Assembly: GCF_004054105.1 (NCBI RefSeq)
Contig: NZ_SBLC01000008.1
Span: 1-64,000 of the forward strand
Source of the DNA: Falsigemmobacter intermedius
Lineage (GTDB): Bacteria; Pseudomonadota; Alphaproteobacteria; Rhodobacterales; Rhodobacteraceae
Reading direction: 5' to 3'
Length of the DNA stretch: 64,000 nucleotides
Position numbers and translations under genes: made by a program. Below are positions 42,285 to 52,616 of this stretch, one piece after another. The notes beneath the pieces are model-generated. The model was not told the DNA's origin and made no database searches. It saw nothing but the letters and a program-made list of their open reading frames with translations. The first letter of the stretch is position 1; each line of letters opens with the position of its first letter.

Positions 42285-42324
42285 GGGGCAGAGATCCGTC
42301 TGCCTGCGGTGCCGTATTCTTTTT
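42249..42324 (+). promoter_or_regulatory. Riboswitch expression platform / conditional terminator
   Basis: GGCACC-CC-GCAG within aptamer 2 (42249-42260) can pair with CTGCGGTGCC (42304-42313), which is followed by five T residues (42320-42324). A shorter hairpin GGCAGA/TCTGCC (42287-42304) lies between. Glycine-bound aptamer 2 would hold the first strand and prevent the terminator, giving an ON switch. The pairing is seen; the mechanism is inferred. Confidence 0.5.
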
Positions 42325-42352
42325 AAAAGACGGCCCATAGTCGGAGCGCGCA

Positions 42353-43474
42353 ATGAGCGATCTGAAGCGGCTGGGTCTGCATGACCTCCACGTCGAACTT
42401 GGCGGCAAACTGGTCCCCTTTGCGGGCTATGAGATGCCGGTGCAGTATCCGATGGGGGTGATGAAAGAGCATCTTCACACCCGCGCAGAGGCCGGTCTTT
42501 TTGACGTGAGCCACATGGGTCAGGTGATCCTGAAGCCGAAAGCCGATATGGCCGCGCTGATCGCGGGCCTTGAGGCGCTGATGCCGGTGGATGTGGCCTC
42601 GCTGCCCGAGGGGCGTCAGCGCTATGGGCTGTTTACCGATGACCAGGGCGGCATCCTCGATGATCTGATGTTTGCCAACCGGGGTGATCATCTGTTCCTG
42701 GTGGTCAATGCCGGCTGCAAAGAGGCCGATATCGCCCATATGCAGGCACATCTCTCAGAGGTGGCAGAGGTGATCCCGGTCACGGACCGTGCGCTTCTGG
42801 CGCTGCAGGGACCGAAGGCTGAGGCCGTGCTGGAGGCGCTGGTGCCGGGCGTGGCGGCGATGAAGTTTATGGATATCGCCGTTCTGCCCTCCCCCGTCCA
42901 TGGGGAGATCTGGGTCTCGCGCTCAGGCTATACCGGGGAAGACGGGTTTGAGATTTCCGTGGCAGAGGCCCATGCGGAGGCTTTCGCCCGTGCGCTTCTG
43001 GCCTCCGGGGGCGTGGCGCCGATCGGTCTTGGCGCGCGCGACAGCCTGCGTCTTGAGGCCGGGCTTTGCCTTTATGGCCATGACATCGACACCAGCACTT
43101 CACCGGTTGAAGCCGGTCTGACCTGGGCGATCCAGAAAGTCCGCCGTGCGGGCGGTGCGCGTGAGGGCGGCTTCCCCGGAGCAGAGCGCATCCTTCGTGA
43201 GCTGGCAGAGGGGCCCTCGCGCAAACGCACCGGCCTGCGCCCGGAGGGCCGCGCGCCGATGCGCGAAGGGGTCACCCTTTGGGACGCCGCTGAGGGCGGC
43301 ACGCAGGTCGGCCTCGTCACCTCGGGCGGCTTTGGCCCTTCGGTCGAAGCCCCCGTCGCCATGGGCTATGTGACCGCCGGCTATGACGGCCCGCTGTTCG
43401 GGGAAGTGCGCGGCAAACGTCACGCCGTGGCCCGCGCACCCATGCCTTTCCAACCCACCACCTACAAACGCTGA
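42353..43474 (+). CDS. gcvT: Glycine cleavage system aminomethyltransferase (T protein)
   Basis: A 373-residue folate-dependent enzyme that takes the methylene group from lipoyl-bound aminomethyl and releases ammonia. Seen are the N-terminal L-H-D-L-H-V-E-L-G-G-K-L-V-P-F-A-G-Y-E-M-P-V-Q-Y, D-V-S-H-M-G-Q, S-R-S-G-Y-T-G-E-D-G-F-E-I and the A-R-D-S-L-R-L-E-A-G-L-C-L-Y-G-H-D block. It lies under riboswitch control and is followed by gcvH after 41 bases. Confidence 0.96.
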   Translation: MSDLKRLGLHDLHVELGGKLVPFAGYEMPVQYPMGVMKEHLHTRAEAGLFDVSHMGQVILKPKADMAALIAGLEALMPVDVASLPEGRQRYGLFTDDQGGILDDLMFANRGDHLFLVVNAGCKEADIAHMQAHLSEVAEVIPVTDRALLALQGPKAEAVLEALVPGVAAMKFMDIAVLPSPVHGEIWVSRSGYTGEDGFEISVAEAHAEAFARALLASGGVAPIGLGARDSLRLEAGLCLYGHDIDTSTSPVEAGLTWAIQKVRRAGGAREGGFPGAERILRELAEGPSRKRTGLRPEGRAPMREGVTLWDAAEGGTQVGLVTSGGFGPSVEAPVAMGYVTAGYDGPLFGEVRGKRHAVARAPMPFQPTTYKR

Positions 43475-43515
43475 CGACATAAGCTGTAAGCGGCCTTTGC
43501 TGAGGAGCAAACCCA

Positions 43516-43872
43516 ATGAAATATACTGAAGAACACGAGTGGCTGCGCGTCGAAGGCGATCTGGTCGTCGTGGGCATCACCGCCCATGCCGCCGAGCAGC
43601 TGGGCGATGTGGTTTTTGTTGAGCTGCCCGAGCCGGGCACCCAGGTTGCCGCCGGGGATGAGGCTTCGGTCATTGAGTCGGTCAAGGCCGCTTCCGACAT
43701 TCTGGCCCCGCTCGATGGCGAGATCGTTGAAGTGAACGAGCGTCTGAGCACCAATCCGGCGCTGGTCAATGACGATCCGCTGGGCGCCTGGTTCTTTAAG
43801 ATGAAGATCGATGATCTGTCGGTGCTCGACGGTTTCATGGATGAGGACGCTTATAACGCGCTGATCGGCTGA
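43516..43872 (+). CDS. gcvH: Glycine cleavage system H protein
   Basis: A 118-residue lipoyl carrier protein. The lipoylated lysine is in E-S-V-K-A-A-S-D-I at about residue 58; the N-terminal Y-T-E-E-H-E-W-L and the C-terminal G-A-W-F-F-K-M-K-I are typical. GAGGAG lies upstream. It shuttles aminomethyl between P, T and L proteins. Downstream, before gcvP, lies copy 4 of the hairpin-tail repeat. Confidence 0.96.
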   Translation: MKYTEEHEWLRVEGDLVVVGITAHAAEQLGDVVFVELPEPGTQVAAGDEASVIESVKAASDILAPLDGEIVEVNERLSTNPALVNDDPLGAWFFKMKIDDLSVLDGFMDEDAYNALIG

Positions 43873-43892
43873 GGCCGGTTTTCGGGGAGAGG

Positions 43893-43938
43893 CCGGGGCG
43901 CTGCCCCGGACCCCGGAGTATTTTTGAAAAAGCCAAAG
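43893..43938 (+). repeat. Dispersed hairpin-tail repeat, copy 4
   Basis: CCGGGGC-GCT-GCCCCGG stem, then ACC, CCGGAGTATTTTTGAAAA and AGCCAAAG. It starts 20 bases after the gcvH stop, within the gcvTHP operon, in the gene's orientation; its hairpin and tail match copy 2 nearly base for base. Confidence 0.8.
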
Positions 43939-43993
43939 CGGGCGCGGCTCATGCGCGCCCCTTCCCTCCCCGCCTGCGGTTCCCGAGGATATG

Positions 43994-46834
43994 ATGGCCT
44001 ATACGCCCGTCGCTTATGACACCTATGATTTTGCCAACCGTCGCCACATCGGGCCCTCGCCCGCTGAGATGGAGGAGATGCTGAAGGCGGTGGGGACCTC
44101 CTCGCTGGAGGCGCTGATCACCGAGACCATCCCGGCCTCGATCCGTCAGGACAAGCCGCTCGCCTGGGCCCCTTTGGCCGAACATGAGCTGCTGGCGAAG
44201 ATGCGGCAGGTGGCGGCGAAAAACAAAGTCATGACCTCGCTGATCGGTCAGGGCTATTATGGCACGGTGACGCCGCCGGCCATTCAGCGCAATATTTTTG
44301 AAAATCCCGCCTGGTATACGGCTTATACGCCCTATCAGCCTGAGATTGCGCAGGGGCGTCTGGAAGCGCTGTTGAACTATCAGACCATGGTCTGTGATCT
44401 GACCGGGCTTGATGTGGCCAATGCCTCGCTTCTCGATGAGGGGACGGCGGCGGCGGAAGCCATGGTCATGGCGCAGCGCCAGTCGAAATCAAAAGCGACG
44501 GCGTTTTTCGTGGATGAAAACTGCCATCCGCAGACCATTGCCGTCATTCAGACCCGGGCCTTCCCGCTGAAGATTGAGGTGATCGTCGCGGCGCCGGAGG
44601 CGCTGGAGGCGGATAAGGTTTTCGGGGCGATTTTCCAGTATCCGGGCACCTTCGGTCAGGTTCGGGATTTCAGCGCTGAGATCGCGGCTTTGCATGAGGC
44701 GAAGGCCATTGCCGTTGTGGCGACCGATCTGCTGGCGCTTTGCCTGCTGAAAGAGCCGGGCGCCATGGGGGCGGATATCGCCGTGGGCTCTGCGCAGCGC
44801 TTTGGCGTGCCGATGGGCTATGGCGGTCCGCATGCGGCCTTTATGGCCTGCAAAGATGAGATGAAGCGCAATATGCCGGGGCGGATCGTGGGCGTCTCGA
44901 TCGACGCGCGCGGCAATAAGGCCTACCGGCTGTCGCTGCAGACCCGCGAGCAGCATATCCGCCGCGAGAAGGCGACCTCGAACGTCTGTACGGCTCAGGC
45001 GCTGCTGGCGGTCATGGCTTCGTTCTATGCGGTGTTTCACGGGCCAAAGGGTCTGCGGGCGATTGCGGAGCGCGTGCATGTCCTGACCGTGCGCTTAGCG
45101 GATGCGCTGAAGGCGGCGGGCGCGAAGGTGTCGCCTGATCAGTTCTTTGACACGATCACTGTGGAAGTGGGTGTCGGACAGGCCGGCATTCTGGCCGCTG
45201 CGCGTCAGGAGGGGCTGAACCTCCGCAGGATCGGCACGGATCGGGTGGGGATCTCGCTGGATGAGACGTCAAACGATGATGTGTTGCTGCGGGTGCTGCG
45301 CGCCTTTGGCATCGATAAAGCGCCGGAGGCCGGCGGCCATCTGGGGTTTGATGAAAAGCTGCTGCGCACCAGCGCCTATCTGACTCATCCGATCTTCCAC
45401 ATGAACCGGGCCGAGTCGGAAATGATGCGCTATATGCGCCGTCTGTCGGACCGCGATCTGGCGCTGGACCGGGCGATGATCCCGCTGGGGTCCTGCACGA
45501 TGAAGCTGAACGCAGCGGCGGAAATGATGCCGCTCAGCTGGCCGGAATTTGGCGCGCTTCACCCCTTTGCCCCCGCCGATCAGGCCGCGGGTTATCATGA
45601 GGCGATCTCGGATCTCTCGGAGAAGCTTTGCGAGATCACCGGCTATGATGCCTTCTCGATGCAGCCGAACTCGGGCGCTCAGGGGGAATACGCGGGGCTT
45701 CTGACCATTCAGGCTTACCACCGCTCGCGCGGTGAGGGGCACCGCGATATCTGCATCATCCCGGTCTCGGCGCATGGCACCAACCCGGCTTCGGCGCAGA
45801 TGTGCGGCATGAAGGTGGTGGTGGTGAAATCCTCGGCCAATGGCGACATTGATGTCGAAGATTTCCGTGCCAAGGCGGAAGCTGCGGGCGACCGTCTGGC
45901 CGCCTGCATGATCACCTATCCCTCGACCCATGGCGTCTTTGAAGGCACCGTGCGCGATATCTGCAAAATCACCCATGAGTTCGGCGGTCAGGTCTATATC
46001 GACGGCGCCAATATGAACGCCATGGTGGGTCTGGTGAAACCGGGTGAGATCGGCGGCGACGTCAGCCACCTCAACCTGCACAAGACCTTTGCGATCCCGC
46101 ATGGCGGCGGCGGCCCGGGCATGGGGCCGATCGGGGTGAAATCCCATCTCGCGCCCTTCCTGCCCGGCCACCCGGAAACCGGCGGTCAGGAGGGACCGGT
46201 CTCGGCGGCACCCTATGGCTCGGCCTCGATCCTGCTGATCTCCTGGGCTTACTGCCTGATGATGGGCGGTGAGGGGCTGACCCAGGCGACCCGCGTGGCG
46301 ATCCTGAATGCCAACTACATCGCGGCGCGTCTGCGCGGGGCCTATCAGGTGCTCTTCATGGGCAACCGCGGCCGCGTGGCGCATGAATGCATCCTTGATA
46401 CCCGTCCCTTCGCGGAAGCGGGTGTGACCGTGGATGACATCGCCAAGCGGCTGGTCGACAACGGTTTTCACGCGCCGACCATGTCCTGGCCCGTTGCGGG
46501 CACGCTGATGGTGGAGCCGACGGAGTCGGAAACCAAAGCTGAGATCGACCGCTTCATCACCGCGCTCCTTGCCATCCGCGAGGAGATCAAAGCGGTGGAA
46601 GCCGGCGAGATCGCGGCCGAAGACAGCCCGCTGCGCCATGCGCCCCATACGGTCGAAGACCTGGTGGCGGACTGGGACCGCAAATATTCGCGCGAACAGG
46701 GCTGCTTCCCGCCGGGCGCCTTCCGCGTGGATAAATACTGGCCGCCGGTGGGCCGGATCGACAACGTCTATGGTGACCGGAACCTGATCTGCACCTGCCC
46801 GCCGCTGGAGAGCTATCTCGACGCGGCAGAGTAA
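43994..46834 (+). CDS. gcvP: Glycine dehydrogenase (decarboxylating), P protein
   Basis: A 946-residue single-chain P protein (N and C halves fused) that decarboxylates glycine with PLP. The PLP lysine is in [16 protein letters not shown] in the C-terminal half; the N-terminus reads [12 protein letters not shown]. ATGs at 43991 and 43994; GAGGA is spaced better for the second. A repeat element separates it from gcvH. A strong terminator follows. Confidence 0.96.
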   Translation: MAYTPVAYDTYDFANRRHIGPSPAEMEEMLKAVGTSSLEALITETIPASIRQDKPLAWAPLAEHELLAKMRQVAAKNKVMTSLIGQGYYGTVTPPAIQRNIFENPAWYTAYTPYQPEIAQGRLEALLNYQTMVCDLTGLDVANASLLDEGTAAAEAMVMAQRQSKSKATAFFVDENCHPQTIAVIQTRAFPLKIEVIVAAPEALEADKVFGAIFQYPGTFGQVRDFSAEIAALHEAKAIAVVATDLLALCLLKEPGAMGADIAVGSAQRFGVPMGYGGPHAAFMACKDEMKRNMPGRIVGVSIDARGNKAYRLSLQTREQHIRREKATSNVCTAQALLAVMASFYAVFHGPKGLRAIAERVHVLTVRLADALKAAGAKVSPDQFFDTITVEVGVGQAGILAAARQEGLNLRRIGTDRVGISLDETSNDDVLLRVLRAFGIDKAPEAGGHLGFDEKLLRTSAYLTHPIFHMNRAESEMMRYMRRLSDRDLALDRAMIPLGSCTMKLNAAAEMMPLSWPEFGALHPFAPADQAAGYHEAISDLSEKLCEITGYDAFSMQPNSGAQGEYAGLLTIQAYHRSRGEGHRDICIIPVSAHGTNPASAQMCGMKVVVVKSSANGDIDVEDFRAKAEAAGDRLAACMITYPSTHGVFEGTVRDICKITHEFGGQVYIDGANMNAMVGLVKPGEIGGDVSHLNLHKTFAIPHGGGGPGMGPIGVKSHLAPFLPGHPETGGQEGPVSAAPYGSASILLISWAYCLMMGGEGLTQATRVAILNANYIAARLRGAYQVLFMGNRGRVAHECILDTRPFAEAGVTVDDIAKRLVDNGFHAPTMSWPVAGTLMVEPTESETKAEIDRFITALLAIREEIKAVEAGEIAAEDSPLRHAPHTVEDLVADWDRKYSREQGCFPPGAFRVDKYWPPVGRIDNVYGDRNLICTCPPLESYLDAAE

Positions 46835-46842
46835 GCGTCACT

Positions 46843-46879
46843 ACGCCGCCCCCGCGCAAAGCCCCGGGGCGGCGTTTTT
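46843..46879 (+). terminator. gcv operon terminator
   Basis: Stem ACGCCGCCCC/GGGGCGGCGT with a loop of about a dozen bases and a T-run, ten bases after the gcvP stop. Confidence 0.85.
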
Positions 46880-46992
46880 CCTTGCGGCAAAGGTAAAGGC
46901 GGGGCAAAAGGCCGCGAAATTCCCCGCTCATCGGGCCGTCCCTGACGGGGCCGCCCCCTTGTGATTCTTTCTGCCACAGGATAGGCGAAGGC

Positions 46993-48552
<1,560 letters not shown>

Positions 48553-48570
48553 TCGGGTTGGACATCACAA

Positions 48571-48600
48571 AACCGGAAGGGGCAACCCTTCCGGTTTTTT
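48571..48600 (+). terminator. guaA terminator
   Basis: Perfect 11-bp stem AACCGGAAGGG with GCAA tetraloop and six T residues, 18 bases after the stop. Confidence 0.95.
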
Positions 48601-48672
48601 CATGCCGTTTATTCACGCGCGGAGGGAATGTTGCCGGTATTGGCCCAGAGCAACTCTCTGCGCGAGGGGAAG

Positions 48673-48703
48673 AAAAAACCCCGCTGGAGACCGGCGGGGT
48701 TTC
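48673..48703 (-). terminator. Bax inhibitor-1 gene terminator
   Basis: Minus-strand stem AAACCCCGCC/GGCGGGG with an eight-base loop and a run of six T residues, 24 bases beyond the stop codon. Confidence 0.9.
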
Positions 48704-48727
48704 GAAAAGATCAGACGAGTCTGATGC

Positions 48728-49504
48728 TTACTCTTTGTTGCCCATGAACTGCAGCAGGAACATGAAGAGGTTCAGGAAGTCGAGGTAGAGGTTCAGCGCA
48801 CCCATGATGGCCGATTTGCCGAGCCATTCGGTGTCACCATACTGAGCATGCTCAATATAGGTGTTCTTGATGTTCTGGGTGTCATAGGCGGTCAGGCCCG
48901 CAAAGATCAGAACGCCGAGAACCGAAACCGCGAAGGCCAGAGCCGAGGAGGCCAGGAAGATGTTCACGATCGAGGCGACAACGAGACCGATCACACCCAT
49001 CATCAGGAAGGTGCCGAAGCCCGACAGGTCTTTCTTCGTGGTGTAGCCGTAGAGCGACAGGCCCGCGAAGGCGATGGCTGTCACGACAAAGGTCTGCGCG
49101 ATCGAGGTGCCGGTGTAGACCAGGAAGATCGAGCTGAGCGAAAGGCCCATAACAGCCGCATAGGCGTAGAAGACGACCTGCGCGGTGGCAGCCGACATAC
49201 GGTTAATCATCGCCGAGAAGGCGAAAACCATGACCAGCGGCGCGAACATGATCACCCATTTCAGGGGGGTCGCGTAAAGCGCATAGCCAAGGCCGGTCAG
49301 ATAGCGACCGCTGGCCAGCTGGCCCGCAGCGGCGGAAGGATCGGTGGTGTAGCTCAGGCCCGCGATGGCCCAGGCTGCTGCCGCAGTGATCAGCATACCC
49401 ACGGACATCGTGCCGTAGACTTTGTTCATATGGGCGCGAAGGCCCTCGTCGATCTGCGCGGCCCGCGTGCCTGCAGCGGCGCGGATCGTCTGAAAGTCTG
49501 CCAT
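48728..49504 (-). CDS. Bax inhibitor-1/YccA family membrane protein
   Basis: A 258-residue protein with seven hydrophobic helices and the BI-1 core (Y-T-G-T-S-I-A-Q-T-F-V-V-T-A; L-T-A-Y-D-T-Q-N-I-K at the conserved Asp pair). Family members work as pH-sensitive calcium channels or as FtsH regulators (YccA). Standing alone with its own terminator, its partner is not shown. A cluster of acidic residues near the end fits the di-aspartate sensor. Confidence 0.88.
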   Translation of the reverse strand: MADFQTIRAAAGTRAAQIDEGLRAHMNKVYGTMSVGMLITAAAAWAIAGLSYTTDPSAAAGQLASGRYLTGLGYALYATPLKWVIMFAPLVMVFAFSAMINRMSAATAQVVFYAYAAVMGLSLSSIFLVYTGTSIAQTFVVTAIAFAGLSLYGYTTKKDLSGFGTFLMMGVIGLVVASIVNIFLASSALAFAVSVLGVLIFAGLTAYDTQNIKNTYIEHAQYGDTEWLGKSAIMGALNLYLDFLNLFMFLLQFMGNKE

Positions 49505-49658
49505 TGGTCAGCCTCCGTCATTATGGCGAAAGCCGCCTGAGCAGAAAACTCAGGCGCTCTGTCCAAGATATCGGACGCATGGCCCGCAATTTCAAGAAGT
49601 TCCGTCCAATTTGCATGAGATTCAGAGGAGTTTTTTCACCCCCCGGAACCTGCAGCTT

Positions 49659-49886
49659 TCAGCGCAGCCAGCTGGCCGGGGCGTCCCAGACCGGACGGGC
49701 GGCTTCACGGCGCGCCTCTTCACGGGTGACGCCGATATCTGCCAGCGCGGAATCGTCAAGGCTGGCAAGGCGGCGGCGGGTCGACGCCAGCTGGAGAAGG
49801 CGCGACAGACGCCCGGCACCCGCTTTTTTGCCTCCCCGTTCGACGCGGGCAAGCGTCAGGGCGGAGGTATGGAGCGAGGCAAACAT
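49659..49886 (-). CDS. DUF1127 small protein
   Basis: A 75-residue protein with the C-terminal DUF1127 core: R-R-L-A-S-L-D-D-S-A-L-A-D-I-G-V-T-R-E-E-A. Such arginine-rich small proteins are abundant in alphaproteobacteria; in Rhodobacter and Agrobacterium they have been tied to RNA/phosphate stress responses and sRNA maturation. AAAGGA precedes the start. Stands between the BI-1 gene and a divergent LysR gene. Confidence 0.85.
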   Translation of the reverse strand: MFASLHTSALTLARVERGGKKAGAGRLSRLLQLASTRRRLASLDDSALADIGVTREEARREAARPVWDAPASWLR

Positions 49887-50018
49887 GGGATGTCCTTTCA
49901 GGAATGGCCCGCAGTTTCACGGCGCGGGCGGGGGGTAAAATTTCTGTTGCGTGAGATGCCAGAAGCGGTCAGATAAGTGAAATGAATGGTTTTGACGTGA
50001 TCCATCAAAGGATGTGAT

Positions 50019-50891
50019 ATGTCCCGCCAACTCGATCTTACCGCTCTGCGCAGCTTCCTTGCCGTCCATGAGGCCGGGGGCGTCACCCGGGCCGCAGGCT
50101 TTCTCAATCTCACGCAGTCTGCGGTCTCTATGCAGTTGAAAAGGCTTGAGGACAGCCTTGGGATTGAACTGATGGAGCGCTCTGGTCGCGGCGTCGCCCT
50201 GACGGCTGCGGGCGAGCAGCTGATCGGCTACGCCCGGCGGCTTCTTCAGCTGAATGATGAAGCTTTAGCAAAATTGACCGGACAATCTTTGCAGGGGGAA
50301 GTGGTCCTGGGGGTGCCGTCAGACATCGTCTACCCGGTCATTCCCGCGGTGCTGAGGCGATTCGCGCATGAGCATCCGATGATGCGGATCCGCCTTGTGT
50401 CCTCTTATACGCTGAAGCTTCGGCAGCTTTTCGCCCAGGGGGAATGCGATCTCATTCTGACCACCGAAGACACCGTGGCCCCCGGGGGAGAGACTTTGCG
50501 CAGCCTGCCGCTGATCTGGGTGGGCGCCCCCGGGGGGCAGGCTTTCCGTCAACGCCCGCTGCCGCTGGCCTTTGAGTTCAACTGCATCTTCCGCACCGGC
50601 GTGCAGGCCGCACTGGATGCCGCCGGAATCGACTGGGTCATGGCCTCTGAGGCCGAGGCGACCCGCTCAATCGAGGCCTCTGTCAGCGCGGATCTCGCGG
50701 TTCATGCCCTCGTTGCAGGGGCCGAACCGCGGGATCTGGTCTCTGTTCCCCATGGCGGAAGCCTGCCGGATCTGGGTCAGATTCAGGTGAATCTTTACAC
50801 CGGCCAGAATGAGGCCGCCGGTCCACTCGCCGCGATTATCCGACAGGAATACGCCAGGTTGAAAAGCCGCAGCAGATCGCCTGCTGGTTAA
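50019..50891 (+). CDS. LysR-type transcriptional regulator
   Basis: A 290-residue LysR protein: N-terminal winged helix (L-D-L-T-A-L-R-S-F-L-A-V; N-L-T-Q-S-A-V-S-M-Q-L-K-R-L-E) and a periplasmic-binding-like effector domain. AAGGAT precedes the ATG. It converges on the quinone reductase gene with a four-base overlap, and is divergent from the DUF1127 gene, so either could be a target. No ligand can be assigned. Confidence 0.85.
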   Translation: MSRQLDLTALRSFLAVHEAGGVTRAAGFLNLTQSAVSMQLKRLEDSLGIELMERSGRGVALTAAGEQLIGYARRLLQLNDEALAKLTGQSLQGEVVLGVPSDIVYPVIPAVLRRFAHEHPMMRIRLVSSYTLKLRQLFAQGECDLILTTEDTVAPGGETLRSLPLIWVGAPGGQAFRQRPLPLAFEFNCIFRTGVQAALDAAGIDWVMASEAEATRSIEASVSADLAVHALVAGAEPRDLVSVPHGGSLPDLGQIQVNLYTGQNEAAGPLAAIIRQEYARLKSRSRSPAG

Positions 50892-51850
50892 CCTATTGTC
50901 ACTACAACTTTTCCGGTCGATTTTCGGCTGCGCACCAGGTCCAGAGCCTCTTCCACACGCGCCAGTGGCAGAAGGGCGCTGATATGGGGGGCGATCCGTC
51001 CGGCCTCAAAGAGGGCGAAAAGCTCGGTAAAACTCTCGCGGATCACCTCAGGGCGAAAGCTCATATAGCCGCCCCAATAGACCCCCAGCACCGTCAGGTT
51101 TTTGACCAGCAGCAGATTGGCCGGGATCTGCGGCACGCCGCCACCGGCAAAGCCCACGGGGATCAGCCGTCCTTCCGGGCGTGTGGCGCGCAGAGCCTCA
51201 TCAAAGGCCGGGCCGCCAACGGTGTCATAGACCACATCCACGCCGCCCAGGCTGCGCAGGCTTGCGCGAAGATCCGGGGCCTCACTGTCGATGACCTCAG
51301 CGGCGCCTGAAGCCTTTGCCCGGGCAAGTTTCTCCGCCCCCCTCGCAGAGGCGATCACCCTTGCCCCCATGGCGGCCCCCAGTTCCACCGCGGTCAGCCC
51401 TGCGCCCCCCGCCGCGCCGGTCACGAAAAGGGTCTCTCCGGGCTGCAGGCGGGCGCGATGGCTCAAAGCCACATGGGCTGTTCCATAGCCGATCATAAAG
51501 GCGGCGGCCGTCTCAAAGCTCATGGACCCGGGCAGCTTCACACAGCGATCGGCCGGGAAAACACCGGCCTCTGCCAGACCGCCATCGCGCCCGAAAACGC
51601 CCACCCGGTCGCCCGGCACCAGCTCCGACACGTCGGGGCCGGTGGCCTCAACAACGCCCGCAGCCTCCATTCCCAGCGTGAAGGGCAGCGGCGGTTTTTC
51701 CTGATAGCGGCCTTCGGTCAACAGCAGATCCGCAAAGTTGACGCCGCAGGCGCGAAGCGCGATCAACACCTCACCCGGGCCGGGTTGCGGGCGGGCAATC
51801 TCTGCCAGGCCCATCGTGCCATTAAGATCCTCAACCCGAAACGCACGCAT
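50888..51850 (-). CDS. Zinc-independent quinone/alkene reductase (MDR family)
   Basis: A 320-residue medium-chain dehydrogenase/reductase of the quinone oxidoreductase group. NADPH-binding is shown by V-T-G-A-A-G-G-A-G-L-T-A-V-E; the structural and catalytic zinc cysteines are absent; the N-terminus has G-V-N-F-A-D. Likely reduces quinones or activated enoyl compounds. The Met at 51850 is chosen because the longer frame to 51937 is low-quality sequence. A possible alternative start lies within the first ten codons. Confidence 0.85.
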   Translation of the reverse strand: MRAFRVEDLNGTMGLAEIARPQPGPGEVLIALRACGVNFADLLLTEGRYQEKPPLPFTLGMEAAGVVEATGPDVSELVPGDRVGVFGRDGGLAEAGVFPADRCVKLPGSMSFETAAAFMIGYGTAHVALSHRARLQPGETLFVTGAAGGAGLTAVELGAAMGARVIASARGAEKLARAKASGAAEVIDSEAPDLRASLRSLGGVDVVYDTVGGPAFDEALRATRPEGRLIPVGFAGGGVPQIPANLLLVKNLTVLGVYWGGYMSFRPEVIRESFTELFALFEAGRIAPHISALLPLARVEEALDLVRSRKSTGKVVVTIG

Positions 51851-51944
51851 CGCTCTCTCTCCCCTGCTGCTGTGCAGCAAATCTGCCCCGCCCCCTGCGC
51901 ATGTCAACCGACAGATGTTCATCCCCCTCCGGGACAAGCATGAG

Positions 51945-52066
51945 CAATTTATCGCCAGGTGGGGAATTCCCTCTATTCGCCTATAAGATTTTCATTGCAC
52001 TTATCGCGCTAAAGGCGAATAACCCATACCTGTGGACTAAAAAACCATACCTAAGCATAGTTATTT
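51945..52066. promoter_or_regulatory. AT-rich region with nested inverted repeats upstream of the Xre gene
   Basis: Within a 327-base gap without genes, TATTCGCC (51974) pairs with GGCGAATA (52014), with an inner ATAAG/CTTAT pair; AATAAC/GTTATT and a direct repeat CCATACCT (52024 and 52047) follow. The base composition is clearly lower in GC than the rest of the window. Likely holds the promoter and operators of the Xre gene. Confidence 0.5.
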
Positions 52067-52177
52067 CGCGGCTTCAATCGGCGTCAGGTTGAGTTTGTGC
52101 GGGAACCATCAGGCTCCGGAGTTGTTTCCCTCCGGTATCAGTGTGCCGCGTTCAGGCTCAAGTTAAGGAGTGTAGAA

Positions 52178-52540
52178 ATGAAACATCCCGTAGATGCTCA
52201 CGTCGGCAAGCGGATCCGTCACCGGCGGTGGATGGTCGGGATGACCCAGCAGCAGCTTGCTGATCGCGTGGGCATCAAATTTCAGCAGATCCAGAAATAT
52301 GAAACCGGCATGAACCGCGTCAGCGCGTCGCGCCTGTTTGATATTGCGCGTGAGATGGATGTGCCGGTCAGCTTCTTCTTTGAGGGGCTTGATGCGGGTG
52401 CGGCCTCGGCACAGGCCAGCGATCTGCTCGGTGATAAAGAGGCTCTGGAACTGGTCCGGGCTTATTACACCATCCCCGAGGCCCAGCGCCGCCGCCTCTT
52501 TGATCTGGCGCGTGTGCTCTCGGATTCCACTGCAGCCTGA
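52178..52540 (+). CDS. Xre-family transcriptional regulator
   Basis: A 120-residue protein with an N-terminal helix-turn-helix (V-G-K-R-I-R-H-R-R-W-M-V-G-M-T-Q-Q-Q-L-A-D; F-Q-Q-I-Q-K-Y-E-T-G) and the V-P-V-S-F-F-F-E-G-L motif, then a helical tail. The family is strongly conserved in Rhodobacterales and resembles PraR/PhrR of rhizobia, which act in symbiosis and stress. AAGGAG precedes the Met at 52178; the frame from 52097 has no support. It is 76 bases before the HisN-type gene, possibly co-transcribed. Confidence 0.85.
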   Translation: MKHPVDAHVGKRIRHRRWMVGMTQQQLADRVGIKFQQIQKYETGMNRVSASRLFDIAREMDVPVSFFFEGLDAGAASAQASDLLGDKEALELVRAYYTIPEAQRRRLFDLARVLSDSTAA

Positions 52541-52616
52541 CCGCAGCGGGCAGACTTGACCTTGGCCCTGCGGCTGCGCTAGCGCGGGCCGCAGAGCGAG
52601 CCAGGGGAGTGCTGCC

